A stretch of DNA of 64,000 bases from NCBI GenBank assembly GCA_022577435.1, contig JAKOON010000033.1:3903257-3967256 (forward strand), in the 5' to 3' direction. Position 1 is the stretch's first letter; every line of letters begins with the position of its first letter. Position numbers and translations under genes: made by a program. Positions 12,891 to 26,802 of the stretch are shown one piece after another. Below the pieces are notes generated by a model. That model made no database searches, was not told the origin of the DNA, and saw only the letters and a list, made by a program, of their open reading frames with translations. Source of the DNA: Embiotoca jacksoni (Eukaryota; Chordata; Actinopteri; Embiotocidae).

Positions 12891-15230
12891 CTAAAAAAAA
12901 AAGGTTAAATGTGAAGTCAGAATTTGGATGCGGCGTTATTGCACCTGCGATTTTATTTCACTTTAAATTGTTTTAACTGAATGCGAGTTGACCTGAACCC
13001 TGCTCTCATGTTCATTGCCACCCAAAAATAAAAAACAAACCTTTGTCTGTGGCAGCTGTAGCTCTTGTGTTCTTTGTCCAGCCCGGTATTGATTTAGTGC
13101 CCCTCATTAAGATACAGGTCACGGTGAGCAGCAGGACCCCCATGCAGTCCCTCCTCTACTTCACACACAATGAGGGCAACGCCATGTGCAGTAAATGTCT
13201 CCCCACGCTCACCTATAATGGCCATAACCTCCACAACCACAGCGGCACCAATTACAGTGACACCCATTCTAGAGATTTTCCCTGAGGACATTGGGTCAGA
13301 CTGAGGCCGGGCATCATTTAGTGTTTATTGATTTAGATTCTGCTGGTTTTGGTTCTGATTCTGAATTTTAGCGTATTCCAGTTCTGATTTATGGTTAAGA
13401 GATATCAAATTATGTAGAAAACTAAACAAATCCATGTGAAGCCACCAGTTTATGATTATTTTTGTTTTTACAAAGGATGAGAGGAATATAAACATTTGTC
13501 ACGCACAATGTGCACTGTTTCATGCTCATTTCACGTCTTGTATTTAAGTTTAGTTTCCCTGTGAATCCCCTCTTTTTTTAAATTTTTTTTTAATAATCAC
13601 CAGAAACAAATATGAAGGGTTTGCCCTCCTTTTTACCTGCTCGTTAAACCACGGGCATGTCAAAGCAAACTAGTTCTCTACATCCACGTTATGCACCAAG
13701 CCAGTATCCAAACATGTCATCTCATCCATGTACGTTTCCTGATGAATCACACGTGCAGCCGCAGCCCTGAACAGAGTGTGTACCACCCTGGTGGGAACGC
13801 CTGTCTCTCAGGCTTTTCCACCACCAGTCATTGCTTTCCCCCCGTCAGGCTGACTGGCAGCAGCCAGCCAGCAAGTCTACCGGTAATTGAAACTTCACAG
13901 TAGTGTGGGCAGGGCTGTGTGTGTGTTGTCATCGCCACTGATGTTGGGTTTCTGGGGTTCTGTTGTCTGGGGGGGGGGGCATGTTCAGTGTCGGCGAGCA
14001 CACATGTTCTGCCACTCGGGGGGAACCACGGTGAAGGAAAGAGGGACACTGGCATACACATGGGGTTGACGTTCGTTAAAAGCGCGGCAGTAAATATGAG
14101 ATTTCTGCATCTACGCATGTCACATTAAAAAGTACAAAAAAATGAAAATACCACAAGCTATTGGAGGGATATAAGCCGACGTAATTTTTATTGAAAGATT
14201 GACATGTGAATGAGCCTTAGTTTTTGTAAAGTGTAATTTTTTTGTTTCACTCTTTATTCTCTTGGCTGCTTGTCCAGAGCAGCAGAGGAACAAAAAAAAA
14301 AAAAGCTTCATCATCTTAGCCGGGTGTGGGAGAACTGATTGGTAGCTCCGTGCGTTCAAGATGGCCTCGTTGTGAACCCCGAGTTAGATAACAGGTCAAT
14401 TACTGTTTGATTACAAAGCAACATAAGTACGTGATTCTTTTTAGTAGATACCAGCTGACGACTAAGCAGAACAGACCAGGATATGAATGAGCTAAATTTA
14501 GATAACATCTTGTCTTCAGGTGCTGACAAATCAGGGGTTTCTGATGGAGATATACTTGCACAGGGCATGAATGAGTCATAACTCTCTTATTCACAGTGTA
14601 CGTCCATCTGTCAGTTCACACATGTGTGTTTTAATGAAATCGTAGACCTCCGCCGTCCCCTCTTTGGATTTTCAACAACTCTGCTCCCTGTGGAGCCAAA
14701 CTGGTCCAGTGGTCAATCAATCACCGGCCATAGTGTTTCACCCAGACACAGGCTTTAACCCTGAGGCAGACTTTTCAATCAAACCCAGAGTCATCAATCT
14801 TTTCTTTGCTCCAAACACTTTGGGTGCGGCGATGGTTTTGTCTGCTGTTGGCAACCGGCTCAAAACAACCAAATCTAATGTTTACTTTTGTTAAGCTAAC
14901 ACTCTCATTGAAGGCAACTACTATGCCAATTAGACAGTATCATTGTTTAGCCCACCGTCCTTGATGTAAATGGGGTGCTGTTTAACTGCATAGGGATACA
15001 GTTGAACTTTTTTTACAAACTGCAGCCATCAGAAAGTTTAAAAAATAACTTCAATTGCCTTCATAAAGGATTTAATGTTTGACTGTTTTAGCTCTAGCAA
15101 GGTGTACCAAAAAAAACAAACCCTGGGTTTACTGAATCACCTGCAAATTTCTTATCATTTTACTAATTAACATAGAAGTACAGGTTTTTGTCTTTCATAT
15201 CATGTTTAAGCATATTTGGATGAGCTGAAG

Positions 15231-15232
<2 letters not shown>

Positions 15233-15285
<53 letters not shown>

Positions 15286-15309
15286 GCACGCACGCACGCA
15301 CGCACGCAC
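15233..15309 (+). repeat. compound (CA)n(CGCA)7 microsatellite
   Basis: A CA tract to 15281 followed by a tetranucleotide CGCA array to 15309. The whole tract alternates pyrimidine-purine, so it is Z-DNA prone. Confidence 0.95.
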
Positions 15310-15878
15310 TCGCACACAGACACACACCCCTCCCATACCGGCAACCAAACGGCACTCCAGGCTTGTCAGTGAATCCAGGCATGCCCCCCAAAAATATGCT
15401 CTCTTTGAGGTCTAATATCTAATTAATTATGGAATTGATTTCAGAAGGACCGCCAGAACGCTGGTTAGAAGGAGTTAATTAAGCAAATGACGCCATAATG
15501 ACTTGTGAAGAAAATGCATTGAATTTGTATTTCATGAGAAAAGTTGACGCCTTTGGAATGGGGGTCTTTTGGCTCCAGGGTTTTTTTGAAACCAGCCCCA
15601 AGTAGCTTTCGGTGGTATTACTCTTTAAAGCACCTGCGCATTAGTTTCACTTTTCAGACCGGCAGGCTGCGTCCATTTTTCTATTCAGTCTATAGGTACA
15701 GCCTCGTTGTAGTCCACGTACAGTATTTGTTCATTTTTGTCACTTTTGCTCAAAGCTACATGCAGCTTAAAAAATTGATGAGGCCCAAAAAGAGCAGAAT
15801 GCAACATGTGCAGATATTGTGTTGAGAGCTGTGTTCCACCTATCAGCCCTGTAGTTGTTTATCATGCTTTTGTCGCTC

Positions 15879-15881
<3 letters not shown>

Positions 15882-15935
<54 letters not shown>
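15882..15935 (+). repeat. (CA)n microsatellite
   Basis: A 54-bp CA tract ending in atatatac. Confidence 0.97.
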
Positions 15936-15941
<6 letters not shown>

Positions 15942-16044
15942 CACATCCCAGCCCGTAATGTGATGTTACATGATTTTTTTTTCCACCACCTCTGCTTGCA
16001 CAGCCAGGGATAATGCAGCATACCAAAAATATTTGCTCGCTCCT

Positions 16045-16045
<1 letters not shown>

Positions 16046-16085
<40 letters not shown>
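16046..16085 (+). repeat. (CA)n microsatellite
   Basis: A 40-bp CA tract 110 bp after the previous one, in the same sense. Confidence 0.97.
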
Positions 16086-16086
<1 letters not shown>

Positions 16087-19000
16087 ATGTCCATCCTGTC
16101 AGAGCTCACAGAAAATCAGTACCTACTCTTTCCTTAAACTGTGTTCCATTTGATGCTTGGCTGGCTTGAAAATGACTTTGGGTAAAGCTTAACATTTTTA
16201 ATGCAACAAGCCCCCCGCCACCCCTTCTGTTCACTCTGGTAGTCCTCCCTTTTCCATCCCTCGCAAAAACTGCAGGCTCCAGCAAATGTCCAGCTTTTTC
16301 TTTTTTTTGAGGATCTTGTATACTTCAGTTGCGCACTGTTGCATTTTAGATACAGACGACTGGACCCGGCTGATAATGGACCGACAATTTAATTTCCCAG
16401 GTATTAAAGGAGACTTGCTGGGTTTTGAATTGGTGCCCGTTGGTGGTATTAAAAAAAAAAAAAAAAAAGATAAAAAAGAACAGTCAGAAAGAAAAAAAAA
16501 AAGCATTTCTTTCTCTCAATGTATTATTTTTTCTCTTCACATCACAGAGTATATGGAAGATTGAGGGGAGAAAAGGTCCTCGTGTCTTTTACGTTTGAAT
16601 CAGATAAAAAGAGCTCGTGGTACACTGTGATTTACATATATTTTGTATTTGCTCAGCTCGCCAAGGACACATTCCATCCTATCTTTAACTACAGTTCTCT
16701 GAGCTGCTGTACGAGTAACACCTGTCAGCATACTGGATTTAAGAGAGGTCTAAGTCAGTCTGATTATTATGAAGTTTAGAGAGATTTTTCATGTGTTTTT
16801 GCTCCGCAGATGGATCAGTGAAGGGGTTAGGATGTTGTGGGAAAGATCATAGATCGGGTTTAGACTTTAAAACTGAATGTAAAATCACCAACATGCCAGA
16901 GAATCTGGATTAGAGTGTTTCTCTCATTTGTGAAGCACAAAATGTTGCATCTTGATCATTTGTAGGGCCACACACTGGCATAGTATTAAACAGACCCCAT
17001 GCAGATAAACATTTTTTTTTTTAACACTTTAGAAAGTCATTACTTATTTATCACTTACAAAATAAAGCACTTGGTGTGAGATTTTTTATTTATTTATTCA
17101 TCTTCAAAACCTACTTTAGCAACTACACTAAAGCTTTGATAAAGAATGTGTAGAATGTCTGCTCTCTTTCTGGATATTTATGCAAACATCTAAGAGAATA
17201 CGTTATTTTGCGTTTTCATGGGGTTTTGTTTTGCTGTCGAGTGTCTTTCTGGCCAGAAGGTAACGCGCTCTATTCAAGTGAAATAAGTTTGATATTTACT
17301 CTTTTATTTTTCTTCTACGGCACCAAACACCATTGGTTCCTTAAAGAGAAAATCCTGCAGGGCACCGCTGATCATGTTGGCCCCTCTGTTTGTTTATTTA
17401 CCCATTCATCTATGGCACACAATATGTCAGACATTATTGACTGGATGTGGATGGAAGTCATTGTAAGAAAGTCAATGGCATGACAGCACTACACTCCAAC
17501 ATGATTAGATTTTCATTGACAGATCCAAAAGTGAAGTTGCAATCACAGATCCAATAAGCAGACGCTAATAGTTGATTGAGGGAAAATTTACTTCAGCTTT
17601 AAGAATATGTCAGTGTGTGAGGTCGAGGTCTTCTTTGTGTTTGTCTGGATGTTTGTCTGTTTTCTCAATGGACACAGCACAATTAAATATCAGCTTAACC
17701 AAGCAGATATTCTGTCTGCACCACTGTATTTTTGATAGTTTCTCACTGGCATTGACTCTGTCTCTCTATATTCATTGTTATGCCCTCACCGTCTCATCTC
17801 GGAGGATGTCGGCTCGACCATCCTTTACATATTGGCGGCAGTCCTTCACCCCTACTCAGGGTGTGGTGGCCACACGCCGTGCCAAGTATTAAGGTTATGC
17901 GGGAGGTTAGGCTCTAATTGGCAGTGCCTGTGGCTGGCACTTTGCGCCAGGTACTAACCCTGTCGGCTAATTGGCACTGCGAGCGGCTAGCGGCAGGGGT
18001 TGGATATGGCAGCGCTTCGATTGATGGATGGATACCGGTGTCGGCAAAGCTTCTTTTTCTGACAAGAGTGCTTGTACAGTCAATTTAATGCCTCAGCTTC
18101 ACTGGACGGTCAATGTATGTGCACATGCGTGTACATTTTGTTATAAAAATGTTGTAAATCTCACTAGAATGATCTTATTGTGCCATGTGCTTTCTCATCC
18201 TTTAGTGAGGCACTGATTTTGCTTATGGAAGCAGCAGCTACTTTACCCAGTAACATTTCCAGAAACTGAAAAATTCCAAGCAACAACAAAAGATTCAAGA
18301 AGTATTTTAAGTCAGATTTTTCAGATGTACTGTCTCACCTTCCTACTTTGAACAGACACTACTGCTAAAGATACAGACAGCTGGGAAATGAATAGTTCCA
18401 ACCTCTTTGCATTCTGTAGTGTTATAGAGTTTTGTCAGTAGATCTGTTTCTGATTCTCTCTTTTACTTGGCATATCTGACAGTTAACCAGCCAGATATCG
18501 AAGTGCAAAGGTTAGAAAAGCGAGCACCCCGAGTTCACCCCGACAAAGCACTCTCTGCGAAAGTGTGCGGCTCAGTTCAGTAGGTATATTGGATGTGTAA
18601 TATGACACGTATTTTCTCCTGAGCTTGTCCCTTTCATTTTCCTGGTCTTTCTCTGTGTTTTCCCTCTTGGCTCTGACAGGAGAGTGGTATTAATGAGGTT
18701 CTACGGAAGTGAACAGTCAGCTCAGCTAATGGCGCTAGAGGGAGCGATTTTGATTGAACGACGGAAAGAACTTCAACATATGGAGGGAAACAAAGATCAG
18801 ACGGGAGTCAAGAAGGCGGTGAACGTCAGAAAATCTGGGTGAGATATAGAAGCTGCAAGAAAGTGGAAAGGTGAGAACAGATAGGGGAATAAATAGAGAC
18901 GCGTGAGAAGAGCAGACAATAGAGAAACAGATATTGATTCACAGAGCAGTTTTCAGAACAAAGTTGCAAAAGGAAATTATGAAACAAACCAATCCACAGT

Positions 19001-20162
19001 AGCACTTAAAACTACATTAAAAAAAAAAAAAAAAAAAAAAAGTCAAATAGGAACTGTGTAGTACTGTGTAGAACTATTTAACAGTTTTGTCCTGTCTTAT
19101 CGCCTTGAAGTTCTTTTTGGTGACAACTAACATTTAGTAAGTAGGGCATCAGGGAAATCGGAAAAGGCATATATTGGTCCGAAGAGTGGATTAAAGGTGA
19201 CCCTGAATCTGCTGACAAGGGCTTGATAGGCAGAAGCTGAAGGTGGACTGTTGCCCCCCTCCCAGCTTTATCAGGCCTGGGAAGACCACCTGCTGCTGGG
19301 TGGAATGAATATGCATTAATCCGCAGCGCGAGCACACATGGCGGACATTATGCCCACGGTCATAATCATGCAGCCACTGACACATACGCTCTGATGTTCT
19401 TAAGCATGGACCTGTAAAGATTCACATGCTGCTCGGGTCTTCCACAAGGTCCGGTGTCAGCAACACATCCCGAGGCTGTGTCTTTGTCTCCCTGCATGTT
19501 TCCCGCTCTCATCTTCCCTTCAACATTCTCTCCTCACCTTCTTTATAGGTTATATAGCTATAGGTTGTTCTACCGTTTGTCAGTCCCCCACTAACTCTCT
19601 CATTAACTTTGCTCCCGAGGGACATCTGTTGTCCAAAGGCAATATGGCTTTTTCCACTCTCAGGTCATTCACCGTGTCCTCTGCCTGTCAACTAAAGGAA
19701 TTTTCTGCCATTGGTTTATGTATGTGACTGAATATATACGAGCCGTCTCCACACTTGTTTACATGTGCCACCTTCTGCTCTTTGTATCCATATATCCTCA
19801 CTGATTGCTGTTGAACAGGTCAATAATTAATAATGATTGGAGGTTATATGTCCAGAAAAGGAAAATTCTTCTTCTTGAAAAAAAATAAGCAAATCATAGA
19901 TTTTTGTGCTTGAATTTTAGTACACTTTGTCTTCGTATTTGACCAGTAGATCTCTGATTCATCAAGAGGCACGAGCTCTCATAATTGTTATCTTGTCCTG
20001 TGTAGGTGCAGCACTGCATTGTTGTTCTTGGCTTGGCCTCACTGGTTTCTCCTACCTTCTTGTATGTCTGTATCCACCTCTTGGTGAAAGCACCAATGCA
20101 TCTTCTCCCTCCTTTTCACGCTCAACCTCTTTGTTCCCATGTCCCATTGTTCTCTACGCATG

Positions 20163-20184
20163 CCCCCCCCCCCCCCCCCCCCCC
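20163..20184 (+). repeat. poly(C), 22 bp
   Basis: A pure C run within a CT-rich region. Confidence 0.95.
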
Positions 20185-23100
20185 TGTTCCCATCTTGGCG
20201 AGACTTGCTTCATACACACCCTCCCCCCTCCCATGTCTTGGTAATGAACCCACAGCTCTTCATCTTTCCCCGTGTGTTGGACATGACAGATGACTGGGGA
20301 CCTCCAGAGGTTCGCTCCCCAGGGCTCTAGATAAAGGCAACTCCAACCTCAAGATGATCAATCAATCGGTTTACACCATGGGCGCCTGATCAGCCAATTA
20401 ATCAATCTGTGAGCTGAGCAGATGTTGTTGCTGTCCCTCAGCAGAGGAGCTGGCAGTGAATTGGTGGAGGTGGTGTCTCCAACAAAGGCTGAGGGGCTTG
20501 AAGTGTCTGAGTAGAAAGGAAAGGGATTTTTCATTTTCCTACCAGGATTTTAATCTTGTGCACTCACCGCTCCAACTTTCTGATCTGAAATCTGCCTTTT
20601 CATTTCTGACAACATCTTATGGACGCATGGCCCCAGTTATGATTGTCACAAACGGTACTGTTTATATGCTTGTTTACTAAAATGGTCTACTTTTGAAACA
20701 TCTTCAGATTGGTGAGAGTTTCAGAAAATGATGTGAGCATGCGAGTGGGCTGCCGTGCCTGGCTCAGCATCATTAAAGCCAGCTGGATCAGATCAAGCCC
20801 CCTGTTGACCCCTGTCAATGAACTACAGACTCTACGGACGCTTCATTTTAATGTGTCCTTAAACAGCCAGCAGTTTTAAGATACAGGCACAAACATTGAG
20901 ACACCCACACTCACCACCTACACCTCTTGGCCTTTGGTCCCTGTCCTCGTCAGGTCAGCCCTTTGACCCACGAGGTCATGGTGTCATTACTCACCGTGCT
21001 AAGAGTTCCCCAGGGAAGGTAATTTGTTATGCAGCCTGTGGCGCAAGTGTATTTTTCTTCGATGACCAGGGCATGTTTCTAAAGTTGTACAAGAGTTTCT
21101 ACTTCATTACATACCTGTATACAAGTTGTAGTTTTGGGATAAGCAAAACAAATCTAAAATTAATTTTATATTTGATACAGTTACCTTTAAAAAGTGTTTT
21201 TATTTTAAATGTTATTTATTTAAAAATGCTAAAACCAGGTTCAAACGAATGAAACCCTGTCGGTAACATGTACAGACAAGTAACTAATCCATTGGACAGT
21301 TTTGATAATCTGCCACTGTTTCTAAAGCAGGATCTGCACACTGCTGCCGTTGTTGGTATTTTCTGTACACTGGATTTCTTTAAGCGTTTTCAACAACTTT
21401 GTAAAAATTCAACTTATTGAACTTACAAGTTGGATTTATTTTCTTTTGTGGTCTTACTGCATACTTAAACATGATTTTGACAATTATTGTCTTGATCAAA
21501 AGACAAATCAGGCCTCTTAAAATGTCCTGTTGATTTATGATGCTTTCTTACCGCATGCTAACTGCACCTTAAGTGGTCACTGTGCTTCAAAATGTTTGTT
21601 GGATTTTCTTAACAGCATCTGAACCATCTGCGATCAAGTGTTTGTCCTTTGGCGTTATCAGTCAATGTTAAGCCCATTAACTGACCGTGCCATATCAGAC
21701 GTGATTACATCGCCCATAACCCTACCGTCTCCCGTGGAGACTAATGGCTAGCCATGAACCTAAGTGGTACTAGTGCTCAGTAAATCCTCTCGATGCTAAT
21801 TAACCGGCCAAAGTGAATGGTTTCCAGTGGAGTTTTACAGCTACTGCTACAAGGACTTATGTTTTATTAGTAAAGCTAAGGGTAAATCGAATACTGCCAG
21901 TAAGGTCTGTGTTAGGTGATATCATTTTACACCCCATCGCTTATATTTGATCTGCCAGTGATGGCAGTGATAGCTTTTAACGATAGAGTTGCAATGGTTT
22001 TAAAGACAGTTATAGGGTGGGCCAAGATTCTTGGAAGGGATGAGTGTGAAACAGTTTTGAGTGTGTTGGCTAATTTTTGGCTTCAGAAAGTAAGAAACTG
22101 TTTTTCATCGCGCCCCCTAACCTGCCCCCTTCTTCCAAACTCCCAACAACTGTCAAAAGAGGGGGAACAAAAAAAAACAGTTCCTCCTCCAACTATCTTG
22201 TCATCCATATTCCATTCACACATTGACCCGTCTGTCTACACTACCTTTAATTTTCTGTGCTCCATGAACTTCCCATCCTCTCCCTCCATCCATCTCTAAC
22301 CTCCCACATGCCACATACACCTCCATTGTGCTAATTAACACCAGAGCACGGTCACATTGTGCTGCCCTTTGACCCCCCTTCACCCCCCCCGTGCCTGCAG
22401 CATACAAGACTCGAGGCTTTGCGGCTTCTGTGTTAGTTTGTCACGGGGCCCTGTCGCACAAGTCTGTGATAGATGTGGCCTGGTGAACAGCTCTGACCCA
22501 CCGTGCTGCAGCATTCGCTTGGATGGCGTAAGGGAGCATTGATTATGATGCTACTCGTGACAGGGGTGAATCAGGGCTGAGCTGATGGTGGCAGGGGGGA
22601 GACAAAAAAAAAGGCCGAGGTTATGGATGAGGTGCTGTTAGTTAATGTGACGAGATTTGATTTGTGCTGTATCGATCATGACATCACGCAAGATTATTTT
22701 CATCTAGCATGATTTATTAGCATGTAGCGGACATACAGTGAAACAGAGTCACTTTATTATATTATGATATAGAAGTCTCCATTATTGAGGTATGAAATGA
22801 AAAATGGAATTTGTACACAACTGCTAATAGCCATAATCAATTTTATTTTTTTTTCCTTCTAAAGCAATGAGAATTTGTATTTTTCTTGATGAAATGGTAT
22901 TTATGCTTTTGGCAACTAGCATTGTGAACCTGTTTTAAATTGAATTATGCCATAAATCATTTTTTAAAATATTATTACAATATATAGTGCTTTACTTTTT
23001 CTTAACTCTAGACCACAGGAAAATACTCATTCATACACTTCTTGGGGCTATGAAAATCATGAGTACATTTTCCAAAATACAAAATACACTGGACGTGCCA

Positions 23101-24842
23101 GTCAAAGTTTTACTTTAGCAGCATCAATGCTATGAAGCCCTTCAGGTCATTGCCAAATATAAAAGTTAGTTCCATAAAGTTTTGTTATTGTGAAGTTAAA
23201 TAAATTCTTATAATGAAATGGATAAAAAAAAAAAAAATGGAATCACTGGTGCTTTTATTCTGAAGCACCTTGCTCCTCTCGGGTCGATTTGCTGATGTAG
23301 TTTTTTTCTTCCAGTCAACAGATGGTTGGACAAAAACAGTTAGCTGTTCGCAGAAAATGAAACTGTTACCAGTCAGTGCACTGTTAAACACGAGAATTCA
23401 TTCTCTGTGAGTGGAAAATCTGAAAGTTTTGACCTTTTGTTTAAACAAACGAACAGCTATTCGCTTGCTCCTGAGCTGTTAGCTGCAAGCTTTTTTGCAT
23501 TTGCTGCTATGGAAAATATAAATTAAATATCTATTCGGGAGTGAGTGTATTGATATAAACATTGTAAATATATAGTTGTGATACTGAAGTGATTTAGATA
23601 TATTTGTCCACCCCAAAAGGATACTAGAAAGTTTTATCCTTTCAGGCCTCTCAAAGCTGATAAAAGAAACAATTTAAAAATGACATCATTTAAATTACTT
23701 ACATCTCACTTGCTAACATCACCGGTTAAAACTGCAGTCTTTATTTCGTTGTGTTTTGTGTCTCCATGGTGCCTCAAGAGTTGACAGTTTTTGAATATGA
23801 TATCCTTATAAATGTCTTTATGATAACAGAGACCTGTATATTGTCACACACATCTCTATATATACACTATAAATGTCCGCCCCTATGCAGTTGCCCTAAG
23901 CCTGCTGAATGCTGCAGATAAGAGTTATTTTTATTTCAGTCCCTTGAAATGCTTTAAAAGAAAAAAAAAAAAAAACTCATGGCAGAGGACACTTTAAATG
24001 AAAAAGCAGGTGTGAAAGAAAATGGAGTGTTTGGGAGCAATGCAATGAGAGAACAGGCGGTGAGTGGGTGGGAGGGTGGGGAGGGGCTGACGCAGCAAAA
24101 TCCACCTGTTCTCATCCTTCTTCCATCCTCCTCTCTTCTGCTCCACCCCCTCTTCTCCTCCTCCTCCTCCTCTTTTCCACCTCTGTGCCCAGCTCAAACT
24201 GCGGCAGTCAGCTAATTAAAAAACATGGTTGTCCTTAATTATTCAGCGGCTGGCTAATTGATATTCACAGAGGCGATCACCTCGCCTAAACGATTCGTTT
24301 AATCTGACCACCACGGTCTCACTTTCAACCGCCTGTCACCCTCAGCCATCGTGCTACTGTACTTAATAAGAGACCGGGGCAGATGGATGCAGGAAGAGTG
24401 ATGTGAAAGTTTGCTGTTGATGCTCATGTGTTTTCCTGGGCTACAAATAAGAGTGTGTGGACTGAGGTGTGGGGGGTATTGTTCATATTTTTACTGGTAT
24501 ATATATACGTATTTTTTTTCCTACGTCAAGGGTTGCTGTACAGGATAATTAGACAGAGTAAGGCTGAATTAGAATGGCCAAAAAGTTTTGCTCCAAACTT
24601 GAATTTTGCTGCTGGAAGCTTGTTAAAGCTTCCTTCCTCATTTTGTATTTACTCCACTATCTTTTTACTTTCTCCCCTTCTCTTTAACTTCTTTCTAAAT
24701 GCATAAAGACACACTTGACCCAGTGTCCCATCAAACAGCCAGTTCTCCATTCTTGACACCTCCGTTGATGAATCATCACCTTTTATTATCCTCGTTCTCT
24801 TTGTCTCTTAGCGCTGTTCTTTCCACTCTCAAGTTCACTTCC

Positions 24843-24935
24843 TTTTTTTTTTTTTTGGCTCATAATTTCCCCCCCCCCCCCCCCCCAAAAAAAAACAAAA
24901 ACAAAAACAAAAACACAACAACAAAAAACAAAACG
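24843..24935 (+). repeat. T14 / C18 / (CAAAAA)n compound tract
   Basis: A T run, then C18 (24869-24886), then A-rich units caaaaa repeated. Successive homopolymers make assembly errors likely here. Confidence 0.9.
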
Positions 24936-25143
24936 TACCTAAGCCCTCCTACTCAATCTGCAACCGCCTCTTCATTAGAGGGACAAAAGGTGTGTGGGCA
25001 GTGGTGAAATCTGTCCTATTGTGTGGCCTTTAGTATGATTAGATTATCTTTAAAGTCTGCTGAATGGGATTAATCAGTCAGAAGTAAACGTGTGTGTGTG
25101 TGTTCAATTTCCATGTGAGCAGGTTGGCCCTCCTCTTTGACCC

Positions 25144-25145
<2 letters not shown>

Positions 25146-25205
<60 letters not shown>
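25146..25205 (+). repeat. (CA)30 microsatellite
   Basis: A pure 60-bp CA tract. Confidence 0.97.
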
Positions 25206-25209
<4 letters not shown>

Positions 25210-26119
25210 TGAATAAAAAAAGAAAATCCCTGTGCACACATTTCTGTCACAACCTCTCCTCTTTTAATGACCCCTTTAGTCTCGCCTTCAGCACACATTT
25301 ATCTCTCCACCCTCTCGCTGTGGGTACAGCTGCTCAGGCTGGTGTGAGCGTGTGCACGTGTGCGCACGCGATGATTTGTGTGTAACAGATCCGTGTCTGA
25401 GCCATTGTTTGTGTCTCGGCGTCTGCGTGCATGTTTTGTCTTTACCCTGCAAAGCTGAAGTCTTTAGTCACCACCTACCAGCGTAACATCGAGTTTGGAC
25501 ACACTTGTGACGGTACACAACCCCCCGCCAATCCTCTCCGCTGTGTTTCCCCTCCGTCCCGTCATCCCCTGTCTCTTCGGCCTAAATTGAGCTGTTGGTG
25601 GGAGACAGTTTTTTGGCACCCCCACCAATGTAATCCAGTCTCTCGAAAACTTTGCCAATCCATCCTCGAGGCCGTGATTGCAGTCACGGAATCGATACCA
25701 TATTTAGAGGTCATAACAGTCCTACCTCTCGTCTCCGTTAAAGGGTGTACTTCAGAGTACATTCACCCAGAACTATCATTCAGGTTTAAGTTCAACTTGA
25801 TTCCATCTTGAAGTGCTGACAGCTTTTGTGTAACACCGGCCACACGCTGGCACTTCAGTCTCGTAAGGGGCCACAATGGAGACAGTTGTCTGGCCACAGC
25901 AATAAGACCGGCTAATGTTAGGCTGCGCTGAGGACAGCAGCAGCAAATAAGTCATGGTGTTGCTTAGCTGAGTGTTGTTGGGAATGTGATAAAGTGATGC
26001 TGTGGTTTTTTATTTATTTATTTATATCTGGTCTCAGAGATGACATAAACAGTGTGTATATGCAGGTGTTTGCCTGCGTGGGAAGCTTTGCATTCCCCCC
26101 CGCCTCCCTCACCCCACAA

Positions 26120-26138
26120 ACACACACGCACACACACG

Positions 26139-26213
<75 letters not shown>
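26120..26213 (+). repeat. (CA)n microsatellite with CGCA units
   Basis: CA tract with three CGCA interruptions at its left end, about 570 bp upstream of the microexon candidate and opposite in sense to the GT tract at 26543. Confidence 0.96.
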
Positions 26214-26215
<2 letters not shown>

Positions 26216-26542
26216 ATCTCATGCGAGGACAGCTCCTCTCTGAGACTCCTCACGGCTCCTCATCACAATGCATAGAGCATTCAGCTTCGCCTGCAGTGTG
26301 TTGAGTAGCCAAACACAAATGGTTATCAGTGTAGTAGAGATTGGAAGGGGAAAACTGTGTTGTTTTTTTTCCTCCTCCATATGTTGTATTTTCTTCACAC
26401 TTGTCCCTTCAACTTCCTGCAGTGTGTAAAGGAAAGGCTCCGAGACTGTTTTCCATTTAGGACACTCGTCTGTGTGCGTTTTTGAATGTATGCAACCATG
26501 CACGTGTGCATTTGGTTTATGGATACATATCACACATGTATG

Positions 26543-26583
26543 GTGTGTGTGTGTGTGCGTGTGCGTGTGTGTGCGTGTGTGTT
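26543..26583 (+). repeat. (GT)n microsatellite with GC steps
   Basis: A 41-bp alternating tract gtgtgtgcgtgtgcg, complementary in sense to the CA tract at 26120. Confidence 0.95.
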
Positions 26584-26787
26584 TGCTCGTGAGAAAGGAG
26601 ATTGAGAGGAAGAAGTGGGAGTATTGAAGCAGAACAGTGTGGTGGCCGGTCACCCTGTGCCTCTGAATACTAAACCATCCCAAATGTCACTTTGAAGATG
26701 TTCAGGGATGAATCAGAGACCCTTTTTTTTTATACTCGTTGTCTTTTTCTCTCTCTTGTTTCTTTTTTCAATGCTTCTCTTATTCAG

Positions 26788-26802
26788 GCGATTGGACTCG
26801 AG
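26788..26802 (+). CDS. chchd3: candidate 15-nt in-frame microexon of chchd3
   Basis: Fifteen bases (gcg att gga ctc gag, encoding AIGLE) lie between a strong acceptor and a consensus donor. The acceptor ends tattcag and follows about 60 nt of nearly pure pyrimidine from 26727; the donor is gtaagt at 26803-26808. Both flanking chchd3 exons meet in phase 0, so inclusion adds five residues without a frameshift, between RAQLY and AKQLE at the start of the coiled coil. Microexons of 3-27 nt are typically regulated, often neural or muscle specific, and depend on strong upstream pyrimidine tracts such as this one (established knowledge). Its use as an exon is inferred from the sequence; there is no transcript evidence here. 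Confidence 0.6.

Noticed and set aside
18730..18748. Weak CTCF-like word ggcgctagagggagc
   Set aside because: It departs from the core at a key C in the GGC part, so it was not listed as a site.
26219..26683. 154-codon minus-strand open frame, the longest in the window
   Set aside because: It runs through a CA/GT tract and intron sequence; the composition (His/Thr run) and lack of any domain indicate a chance frame.
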